From IMG/VR virus record IMGVR_UViG_3300035664_000005, positions 1 through 64,000 of that record: a stretch of DNA of 64,000 nt, one strand, 5' to 3'. A program made the translations under genes and the position numbers. The notes beneath the pieces are model-generated. The model had not been told where the DNA came from. It saw only the letters and a list, made by a program, of their open reading frames with translations, and did no database searches. Numbering within the stretch: position 1 is the stretch's first letter; every line of letters begins with the position of its first letter. This DNA comes from a virus. Shown piece by piece: positions 14,029 to 19,754 of this stretch.

Positions 14029-14273
14029 GCCTGCACCCAACCTTGTGGTGTGCGCATTGCCCATAGGTATGGTTGGACTTCAACGATGAGATCCGTGAGT
14101 GCTTGCGACACTTCATCCCGACTAGTTGCCATGCCTGCAATGAACTCTTCGTATCGTGCGTTTATGAGATCGTCTACGATCGCACCGATAACGCCGATAC
14201 CCGTTGCGCCGATGCCGAGATAATTCTCTGCAAGGACTTCGCTAATAGATACCGTCTCAATAATCTCTGACAT
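14025..14273 (-). CDS. Hypothetical protein (82 aa)
   Basis: Start MSEIIETVSISEVLAENYLG behind AAGGAG and a TTACAACCAACTACTAC leader; the upstream extension to 14366 is rejected. A glycine-rich helix (YLGIGATGIGVIGAIVDDL) may associate with membrane. Confidence 0.6.
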   Translation of the reverse strand: MSEIIETVSISEVLAENYLGIGATGIGVIGAIVDDLINARYEEFIAGMATSRDEVSQALTDLIVEVQPYLWAMRTPQGWVQA

Positions 14274-14320
14274 AAATTGCTCCTTGTGTAGTAGTTGGTT
14301 GTAATCGGCTTGCGCCTTGT

Positions 14321-14359
14321 GCCTAGTTGGAATTGAATCCCACGCCGAACGCGCTAGGC
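14321..14359. other. Intergenic stem-loop
   Basis: GCCTAG/CTAGGC stem enclosing a CGC-GTTCG-GCG mini-hairpin between two leftward genes. Looks tRNA-like at first but lacks a tRNA fold. Confidence 0.35.
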
Positions 14360-14379
14360 GACTCACCTAAGTGAGTGTG

Positions 14380-14829
14380 TTAGATCGCGACCGCTTCGCT
14401 GTAACGAAGTGTGCCATCGCCACCCATCGCGATCTCAGTCGCGCGTGCCCAAAGGTTGCCCACGACTTCATTACCGCGTGCCCACGAAGTTAAACATCCG
14501 AGAACTTCAGTCTCAAACTCCGCGAGTGCTTTATCCGAGTATCGCTTAACCGACTTACGGATAAGAGTTGCGAACGGATAATTTACGCGATCGTAAATAC
14601 CAACCAATTCACTTGTCTGATCGTAGTGTCGCAACGCGATGGACGACATGAGTTGCTTATTATCCGCATCGTGCCAAATTGTGATACGCACTAAAGTGCC
14701 CATTGGTCTGCCATCCACTTCAACCGAGTCACAAGTCGGACTCTTAAGTGTGTAGGTGATCTCGCGATCTTTAACCTTGCGTGTCGCTTGCGCTAACACT
14801 GTATTTTGACTAACAATTAAATTACTCAT
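14380..14829 (-). CDS. Hypothetical protein (149 aa)
   Basis: Begins MSNLIVSQNTVLAQATRKVK. Alpha/beta, one Cys, no known motif. SD GGGAG behind ATAAACCAACTAGAC; promoter at 14875-14907. Confidence 0.6.
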   Translation of the reverse strand: MSNLIVSQNTVLAQATRKVKDREITYTLKSPTCDSVEVDGRPMGTLVRITIWHDADNKQLMSSIALRHYDQTSELVGIYDRVNYPFATLIRKSVKRYSDKALAEFETEVLGCLTSWARGNEVVGNLWARATEIAMGGDGTLRYSEAVAI

Positions 14830-14874
14830 TATTTATCTCCCATGTCTAGTTGGTTTATGTTTATTACTTACTGT

Positions 14875-14907
14875 CTATATTACGCAACGGGTGTTGCATA
14901 GTGTGAC
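14875..14907 (-). promoter_or_regulatory. GTCACAC...TTGCGTAATATAG promoter
   Basis: Minus strand GTCACACTATGCAACACC then CGTTGCGTAATATAG, a clear member of the promoter family seen at 11503, 11569, 13221 and 15959. Confidence 0.55.
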
Positions 14908-14971
14908 ATTGCCATTCTGCAATATCGCGTATCCGCTATATCCGTGATCCGATATCTACGATCCGATATAC

Positions 14972-15001
14972 GGTTTATATGCGCTACCGTTCAGGTTGGG
15001 G
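14972..15001 (-). repeat. Intergenic repeat, copy 9
   Basis: GTTTATATGCGCTACCGTTC then AGGTTGGGG; two substitutions from the consensus. Confidence 0.75.
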
Positions 15002-15050
15002 ACTTGGATCGGCGATCCGCCCGCGCTACGCGCCCGCCCGTGCCCGCGAG

Positions 15051-15080
15051 CCCCGCGCGCTAAATGGGGGCGCGGGACTG
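15051..15080. repeat. AGCCCCGCGC/GCGCGGGACT hairpin
   Basis: 10-bp arms with one mismatch. Confidence 0.55.
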
Positions 15081-15141
15081 TCAAGTTTTTTGGGGCAAAC
15101 AGTAGCGTTTGCAGTGTCGCCTTACCCCCCTGTGACACATA

Positions 15142-15172
15142 TGAGCCCCGCGTGTTTACACGGGATGCGGGG
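15142..15172. repeat. AGCCCCGC/GCGGGGCT hairpin
   Basis: Perfect arms with an inner CGTGT/ACACG stem. Confidence 0.55.
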
Positions 15173-15424
15173 CTGTGGGCAGAAAAGCCAGAGCCGCGGG
15201 TTGGGGAAGCCGCTGAGCGGCTTCGCCGTCGGTATCTGTATCTGAACTGAGACAATTACACAATCCTTCCGAAGTCGGAATAGTTGTGACGATCGGGCTT
15301 AGAAACAAAACACCCTCGTAGTTAGAAAACTCGCGTGAGAAGTAGCGTCCATGATGTGTGAGTGGCACGGTGCGCTCAACCTAGATAGCCGTGAGACGCA
15401 CTACAAGCCCCTATAAACGCAAAT

Positions 15425-15450
15425 AGCCCCCACCCCGAAGGGTGAGGGCT
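15425..15450 (-). terminator. Intrinsic terminator
   Basis: AGCCCTCACCC, loop, GGGTGGGGGCT on the minus strand, then ATTTGCGTTT. Confidence 0.75.
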
Positions 15451-15466
15451 CGCGCCTTGCACGCGC

Positions 15467-15925
15467 CTAGTGAGGGACTCCGTTCCAATAAGGTCGCGGT
15501 TCAGTCTCCGAGTAATCGTCCTCCGAAACCTGCGCGCGAACATTCTCAATGTTCGTGAAGTGCGTGACGCCTTCCGCCGTCTTGAAACCGACCTTGACCA
15601 CGCCGTAACCGTCCTCCTCGGGTGCGACCCAAAAGACCTCGCCGACCGTGCCTTTAGGAACTTTGCGCCCCTTGAAAACCTCAACGGTTTGACCCTTGAC
15701 GACCTTGCCGTCCGCGATCGCCTGCGCGAGACGATCCTCCTCGTGACGGAGGATTTCCGCCCAACGCGCGACCTGCGCCTCGGTGTGCCTGTGTGGTTGT
15801 TTCCAACGACCCACGCCACCCTCGTATACCTGACCTGCGCGCTCCGCGAGGTAACGCACGCCATTGCGGTTGATGTCCCAAAACACCTCCGCACCGCACC
15901 CGCGACAAGTAGTTAATTTGCTCAT
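15467..15925 (-). CDS. Zinc-finger protein with KOW/SH3-like segment (152 aa)
   Basis: MSKLTTCRGCGAEVFWDINR gives an N-terminal CxxC knuckle; the pattern GQTVEVFKGRKVPKGTVGEV then GVVKVGF looks like a small SH3/KOW beta-barrel. I chose ATG 15925, with SD AAGGAGG; the longer frame would run through the promoter and a tandem repeat. Function unknown. Confidence 0.65.
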   Translation of the reverse strand: MSKLTTCRGCGAEVFWDINRNGVRYLAERAGQVYEGGVGRWKQPHRHTEAQVARWAEILRHEEDRLAQAIADGKVVKGQTVEVFKGRKVPKGTVGEVFWVAPEEDGYGVVKVGFKTAEGVTHFTNIENVRAQVSEDDYSETEPRPYWNGVPH

Positions 15926-15958
15926 ATGCCCTCCTTGGGGTCTAGTAGTTGATACACA

Positions 15959-15989
15959 GATTACGCACGGGGTGTAACAAAGTGTGACT
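15959..15989 (-). promoter_or_regulatory. GTCACAC...GCGTAATCT promoter
   Basis: Minus strand GTCACACTTTGTTACACCCC then GTGCGTAATCT; shares both the GTCACAC and the GTTACACCC box. Confidence 0.5.
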
Positions 15990-16008
15990 TGGATAAACCT
16001 AAACGGGG

Positions 16009-16071
16009 AGACGGTCATGCCGCTTGGTTTGACGGTCATGCGGCTTGGTTTGACGGCGAAGCCGCTCTGGC
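16009..16071 (+). repeat. 21-bp tandem repeat, about three units
   Basis: Two near-identical units GACGGTCATGCSGCTTGGTTT and a third diverged one. It could encode a short peptide (MPLGLTVMRLGLTAK) behind GGGGAG. Unproven. Confidence 0.5.
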
Positions 16072-16109
16072 TCCACTTGCTATCTATGGCTTGATTTTGT
16101 GTATGCCCA

Positions 16110-16142
16110 TAGCCCCGCAAACCGCGTATCTACGCGGGACTA
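16110..16142. repeat. TAGCCCCGC/GCGGGACTA hairpin
   Basis: 9-bp arms with one mismatch plus inner CGCGTA/TACGCG. Confidence 0.55.
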
Positions 16143-16466
16143 GCGAATTGCGGACCGCATACTTTTTGGGATCGCCGTGCTGCTGAACGTTCAGAAAAAA
16201 CTCACAAAACGTGCAAAAACGTCACTTTTTGACGTTCTTCAGAAAAACTAAATTTAGTGTCAAATTTAGACTTTTTTAAAAGCCTTATGTTGTAAGGGTT
16301 TTATGGAATGAGTTTTTGGGGAACTTCTGAGCCAACACGAAAAACCATCAAAAAGAACAACTTTTGAAAGATCCGGCTGCCAGGTCCCACAATTTCGGGC
16401 AGGTCTTTCTTCAGGATGCTCGGAAGTCCCGTTGGTGTATCAGTTTGATACCCGTTTTAACGGGAC
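16143..16466. other. Non-coding stretch with hairpins
   Basis: AACGTCA/TGACGTT (about 16218-16236), repeated AAATTTAG, and AGTCCCGTT/AACGGGACT (16425-16467) with inner GTATCA/TGATAC. No gene seen. Confidence 0.45.
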
Positions 16467-16467
16467 T
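16425..16467 (-). terminator. AGTCCCGTT/AACGGGACT stem-loop
   Basis: 9-bp perfect arms with a nested 6-bp stem at the 3' end of the gene 16467-16697. May terminate it. Confidence 0.45.
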
Positions 16468-16697
16468 CAGAAGAGAGTTGGGGCATCATCAAAGGCGTTA
16501 CGCGACTCAGTGCATATTCTGTGTGCATAACCAAGAGGGGTTGAAGGGTTGCGTGGCGCACCAATGTAACGCCCGTTGTTGTGTTCTACCCAAGCCATCA
16601 CCTTCACACAATATGAAGTGTTCACCGTGTCAAACTCAATATTACAGATGGAGCAGGAAACTTTCACGATCCGATCATACTCGCCGAAAGTCCGCAA
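16467..16697 (-). CDS. Small Cys/His protein (76 aa)
   Basis: TTG start after the upstream stop; a GTG at residue 12 is possible. CSIC near 15-18, then a histidine and cysteine downstream (AHRICTES), possibly a zinc site. No SD seen; probably coupled to the gene upstream. Confidence 0.45.
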   Translation of the reverse strand: MRTFGEYDRIVKVSCSICNIEFDTVNTSYCVKVMAWVEHNNGRYIGAPRNPSTPLGYAHRICTESRNAFDDAPTLF

Positions 16698-16718
16698 TAC
16701 AAAGCGGGGATTATTTGG

Positions 16719-16880
16719 TTAGTTGTCCACGCCGACGGTTACGAGTTGTTCTGTTGGGGTTTGTAATTCACACAACATACGGAGGTCTAAAAGTAGATCA
16801 ACCATCTCCGAAGATGCGACAAGTTCTCGCCCTGAGATGGTTCTGATTGTTTTGTCTATGAGTTCAATGGTGGGTGTCAT
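16719..16880 (-). CDS. Hypothetical microprotein (53 aa)
   Basis: MTPTIELIDKTIRTISGREL..., helical. SD CAAGGA behind GATAAACTATTAAACTAGAC, the shared leader motif. No family. Confidence 0.6.
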   Translation of the reverse strand: MTPTIELIDKTIRTISGRELVASSEMVDLLLDLRMLCELQTPTEQLVTVGVDN

Positions 16881-16915
16881 TAAGTTCCTTGTCTAGTTTA
16901 ATAGTTTATCTTAAT

Positions 16916-17065
16916 TTATTCATAGAACGGTTTCGGTGGTCGCTCTTTCGGGTTGTTGCGTCCGAACCTGCGTATTTGATACAACGCAAAAAGAATTGGG
17001 ACACCGAAGAACGCCACCAAGACCATCTTGATAGTCAAAAATATACCGACTGTGCGTTTATTCAT
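16916..17065 (-). CDS. Membrane microprotein (49 aa)
   Basis: MNKRTVGIFLTIKMVLVAFF..., one transmembrane helix (about 6-28) and a basic/proline-rich tail. Starts inside the end of the upstream gene (8-nt overlap). Function unknown. Confidence 0.6.
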   Translation of the reverse strand: MNKRTVGIFLTIKMVLVAFFGVPILFALYQIRRFGRNNPKERPPKPFYE

Positions 17066-17270
17066 GCTCACCGACGAGGTTTAACGCTTCATCTATTTGC
17101 ATGGATGTCTTGATGGAATGGTCGCCGTCATACATGACAGTCACATAGTTTGCGCCCTGTGAAGGGTCTTTCGCAAGGTCGCAAATCTCTGCGTATGCCT
17201 GCGTAATTGCGTCTATGTGGTTATCTGCGTCGTAGATCATTTCCCAACGGACTAGGTAAGGTTTGGTCAT
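17058..17270 (-). CDS. Hypothetical protein (70 aa)
   Basis: MTKPYLVRWEMIYDADNHID; beta-alpha-beta pattern like small phage proteins of ferredoxin-like shape. I chose ATG 17270 because it overlaps the upstream stop as ATGA. Confidence 0.6.
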   Translation of the reverse strand: MTKPYLVRWEMIYDADNHIDAITQAYAEICDLAKDPSQGANYVTVMYDGDHSIKTSMQIDEALNLVGEHE

Positions 17271-17479
17271 GCGAATGCGTCTACTTGCCACTTGAACATT
17301 GGTTTGACACCGAGTTCATCATTTATGGTTCGGTTAGTCACCTCAACATCAACCTTGTATTGCTCCAAGTATGCGAGTTCTTCTGCGAGTTCCATCTTTG
17401 CGTTCTCTATTTGTGAACGAAGTTCATAAACTCGTTTTGATGTTGTCTCAAATGTGCGCTTCCGTTTTCTCAGTTTCAT
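17267..17479 (-). CDS. Coiled-coil protein (70 aa)
   Basis: Basic N-terminus (MKLRKRKRTFETTSKR) and a coiled coil (about 17-47). SD AAAAGGA with an ATAAACCAACTA leader. No family. Confidence 0.55.
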   Translation of the reverse strand: MKLRKRKRTFETTSKRVYELRSQIENAKMELAEELAYLEQYKVDVEVTNRTINDELGVKPMFKWQVDAFA

Positions 17480-17547
17480 TTGTTTTCCTTTTTTAGTTGG
17501 TTTATGTTGATTGTTACCTTAATTGATGGGTGTAACAAAGTGGTGGA

Positions 17548-17814
17548 TTAGAACGCTTGTTTTTCTGCCCTGAAAGACTCAGGTAGTTTTAATCCGCTTT
17601 GTGCATGAACGATCATGCTTTCTGCGTTGTATAGAATCTCACGAAGATCAACCAATGTTTTGATGTGAAGTGCCGAACGCTGATTGTTGTCGCGCGCGAC
17701 TGTTTCACTGATTATCGTGTCAATCGTAAGTGCTAATGCTTTGCTGATACGACTAAGACTTGCTGAGTCCTCATCAAATATTTCTGCTAAAGATTGCTGT
17801 CGTGCTTCTGTCAT
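17548..17814 (-). CDS. Helical hypothetical protein (88 aa)
   Basis: MTEARQQSLAEIFDEDSASL..., helical throughout. SD AAAGGGG; own promoter at 17861-17889. No family. Confidence 0.6.
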   Translation of the reverse strand: MTEARQQSLAEIFDEDSASLSRISKALALTIDTIISETVARDNNQRSALHIKTLVDLREILYNAESMIVHAQSGLKLPESFRAEKQAF

Positions 17815-17860
17815 TTATTATTTACCCCTTTCAGAGTTCTAGTATTTATCTAACATACCC

Positions 17861-17889
17861 ATTATATACGAGTCTTAGTTGAAAAGCAA
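17861..17889 (-). promoter_or_regulatory. Sigma-70-type promoter (TTGCTT-17-TATAAT)
   Basis: Minus strand -35 at 17889-17884, -10 at 17866-17861. Repeat copy 10 begins 14 bp upstream of the -35. Confidence 0.8.
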
Positions 17890-17902
17890 CCTTAAAAAAA
17901 AA

Positions 17903-17932
17903 TCTATATCCGCCACCGTTCAGGTTGGGGAA
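17903..17932 (-). repeat. Intergenic repeat, copy 10
   Basis: TATATCCGCCACCGTTCAGG then TTGGGG, the last copy; none seen after 18 kb. Confidence 0.8.
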
Positions 17933-17986
17933 CTTTGGTGCGATGCCTGCGTGTTGGGTGAGGGGGGGTGTCCCACTTCTGACTTC

Positions 17987-18029
17987 TGAGCCCCGCTCCG
18001 CTTCTTCACTTTTTTCCTTGGCGGGACTA
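17987..18029. repeat. AGCCCCGC/GCGGGACT element
   Basis: Same arm pair around a pyrimidine-rich loop, just upstream of the rightward promoter at 18036. Confidence 0.5.
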
Positions 18030-18035
18030 AAAGAC

Positions 18036-18064
18036 TTGCAAATGTTTGGGAACTCAGATAAACT
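18036..18064 (+). promoter_or_regulatory. Promoter (TTGCAA-17-TAAACT)
   Basis: The -10 overlaps the recurrent GATAAACT leader motif, suggesting this motif can act as a -10. Confidence 0.6.
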
Positions 18065-18092
18065 AAAAAGAAATACTAGAAAAAGGAGTTTT

Positions 18093-18701
18093 ATGGCTCA
18101 AAAAGAATTAGAAGAACTCAAAGTTTTAGAAGAAGTCAGCAAACAATGGGTTTCGTGGGCGAAAAACAACAGCATTCGCAGGAACTCTTGCATTTTGGGT
18201 TGCAACTTTGCACATCAAATGTTGATCCGTTTGGATGTTGATCACGAAGTTCTTCCCGTCGGGACTACAGTCTTCAACCGACGAGGTTGGGAACTATTCG
18301 GGATCCCTGCGCACCGACTACCCGACGACGCATGGCAAGTAAATTGTTCTAGTCATTCTTTGGGTTCGGGTTTTAGCGGGCATGTCATAATCCAAACCAA
18401 GAACTACTTTTTTGACCCAACCGCCGTGCAGTTCTCACGACCTCAACACGACATTCATATTGATGAAACTTTGATAGTCCCGTTATCGGAGATGGAAGTT
18501 CACCAGCGAGGTTCTTCACCGCACGCAATACATCTACTTTACAGAACCGACGAGTTCCGCACTTTTCCGATTGGTTCGGGTTTGTATTCATACTTTTTGG
18601 AGAAATGGAACACTGTTTACCGAAGAGCACCCGATTGGAAAATATCACCGAAGGAGTTAGGCATACCTGACATTATTGCGGAGATGCGGAAGGGTATTTG
18701 A
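18093..18701 (+). CDS. Papain-like (C-H-D) protein of unknown function
   Basis: 202 residues from ATG 18093 behind AAAGGAG. After a helical N-terminus come C33 in RNSCILGC, then RLDVDHEVLPVGTTVFNRRG, H97 in SGHVII and D108 in NYFFDPTAVQFSRP. The Cys, then a G-H strand, then an F/L-D-P-T turn is the order of the catalytic triad in papain/transglutaminase-like enzymes, and a similar layout occurs in uncharacterised actinobacterial proteins. Peptidase, amidase or acyl-transfer activity is inferred. First gene of the rightward block. Confidence 0.5.
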   Translation: MAQKELEELKVLEEVSKQWVSWAKNNSIRRNSCILGCNFAHQMLIRLDVDHEVLPVGTTVFNRRGWELFGIPAHRLPDDAWQVNCSSHSLGSGFSGHVIIQTKNYFFDPTAVQFSRPQHDIHIDETLIVPLSEMEVHQRGSSPHAIHLLYRTDEFRTFPIGSGLYSYFLEKWNTVYRRAPDWKISPKELGIPDIIAEMRKGI

Positions 18702-18726
18702 CTTTGTTACACCCCACCCATATAAT
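18698..18726 (+). promoter_or_regulatory. Consensus-like promoter (TTGACT-17-TATAAT)
   Basis: It overlaps the stop of the previous gene; the spacer contains TTGTTACACCCC. It drives the block 18767-21698. Confidence 0.85.
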
Positions 18727-18766
18727 GGTAGTTGTAATATAAACCTACTAAATAAGGAGAAACTAA

Positions 18767-18976
18767 ATGAGTAACTTTCCAACTTACATAGTTCTAGCGA
18801 CTGACCCGAAAGATCACTTGACACCCGAGTTCACTGAAGGGCATTACCAATATTGTGAATGGGTGATCTTTGACGGAGCACTAGGTGAAAAACAAGTTGA
18901 TGCAAAAGCACGAGAGTTTCGTGAAATATTCCATGAAGTCCAAGTCCGTGAAGTCGGAAAGATTACAGGTAAATAA
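18767..18976 (+). CDS. Hypothetical protein (69 aa)
   Basis: MSNFPTYIVLATDPKDHLTP..., small alpha/beta protein. SD AAGGAGA behind ATATAAACCTACTAAAT. No family. Confidence 0.65.
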   Translation: MSNFPTYIVLATDPKDHLTPEFTEGHYQYCEWVIFDGALGEKQVDAKAREFREIFHEVQVREVGKITGK

Positions 18977-18978
18977 TC

Positions 18979-19311
18979 ATGAACGAAAACAGTTACCGAA
19001 CAGCAAAAACAATTCTCATCACGGCGACAGTAACTATTGCGTCAGTATTCGCATTCAGTTTTCTGAAAGAACAGAACCGACAAGATAACGAGTTCTTTTG
19101 CAACGGAGCACCGATCACTATCAAAGAAGGAGACACTCTTTATTGGATAGCACGAGAAAACTGCGACGGAAACATTATGAATGTCGTGGACAAACTTGTT
19201 CTTACCTATGGAGCAGACTTGACCATTGGTGACACGATCTATCTACCGACTCACCCGAACTGTGAACTACGCATGACAGACGGCGGACAAGTAATGGAAG
19301 AGTGCAAATAA
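18979..19311 (+). CDS. Membrane-anchored LysM protein (110 aa)
   Basis: N-terminal transmembrane/signal anchor (about 8-28, TAKTILITATVTIASVFAFS), then a LysM-like domain (about 46-96): PITIKEGDTLYWIARENCDG ... LVLTYGADLTIGDTIYLP. LysM binds peptidoglycan, so it probably sits outside the cell membrane against the wall. Partner of the secreted lysozyme-like gene at 21826 is possible. Confidence 0.75.
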   Translation: MNENSYRTAKTILITATVTIASVFAFSFLKEQNRQDNEFFCNGAPITIKEGDTLYWIARENCDGNIMNVVDKLVLTYGADLTIGDTIYLPTHPNCELRMTDGGQVMEECK

Positions 19312-19481
19312 TGAACATAGAGAAACTAGATAACCCATACACAACGGAGTGTCTTGACTGTGGGATAAACCTATGGTCACAGTACCTTCACTATCTAGGT
19401 ATGGACAACGACACTGCACAATGTGCGAACTGTCTAACAGCGAACCCTACTAAATACGAAAGATGGAGCGACATAGTATGA
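19311..19481 (+). CDS. Zinc-ribbon microprotein (56 aa)
   Basis: MNIEKLDNPYTTECLDCGIN ... AQCANCLTANP: two CxxC knuckles. TAATG overlap upstream and ATGA overlap downstream. Confidence 0.7.
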   Translation: MNIEKLDNPYTTECLDCGINLWSQYLHYLGMDNDTAQCANCLTANPTKYERWSDIV

Positions 19482-19603
19482 GCGAACAGAACGGACAACT
19501 ACCAACCTTTGGCGAATGGTGCGATCTGCATTCATTCAACCCCGATAACGACGACAACTTTAGTCTCTACCTAAATTGGTTACAGAGAGAAACGAGCAAG
19601 TAA
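19478..19603 (+). CDS. Hypothetical microprotein (41 aa)
   Basis: MSEQNGQLPTFGEWCDLHSF..., acidic/aromatic. Chained by ATGA and TAATG overlaps, which is the main support. Confidence 0.6.
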   Translation: MSEQNGQLPTFGEWCDLHSFNPDNDDNFSLYLNWLQRETSK

Positions 19604-19740
19604 TGAACGACACCGAGCAAGCAATCGTTGAAGTAACCCTTGACGCATTGGACGAAACCGTAGATGAACTAGAGCGTCTAATGGCGTTACTAGCGGAGCG
19701 TCTAGGCGCAAAACCTGTCATTCATTACCAAGACAAGTAG
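19603..19740 (+). CDS. Acidic helical microprotein (45 aa)
   Basis: MNDTEQAIVEVTLDALDETV..., leucine-rich amphipathic helix. Ends just before the SNF2 gene. Confidence 0.6.
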   Translation: MNDTEQAIVEVTLDALDETVDELERLMALLAERLGAKPVIHYQDK

Positions 19741-19754
19741 ATAAACTATGAGGA

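Larger units (their letters stand above)
14908..15424. other. Non-coding composite module
   Basis: Holds AT-rich GATATC/GGATCC-like short repeats (14925-14968), repeat copy 9 and two AGCCCCGC hairpins (15051-15080, 15142-15172). A frame at 15156-15368 (minus) has no start support. A gene here is not excluded. Confidence 0.5.

Noticed and set aside
14319-14360. Possible tRNA
   Set aside because: A T-arm-like GGAATTGAATCCC is present, but stem pairing fails and the element is only ~40 nt; at best an untypical stem-loop.
15376-15894. Arg/Ser-rich 172-codon leftward frame
   Set aside because: It is the shadow of the zinc-finger gene 15467-15925, with no start site and a composition typical of an antisense frame.
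16364-16846. 160-codon rightward frame
   Set aside because: It overlaps two tight leftward microgenes and a hairpin; no SD and no domain.
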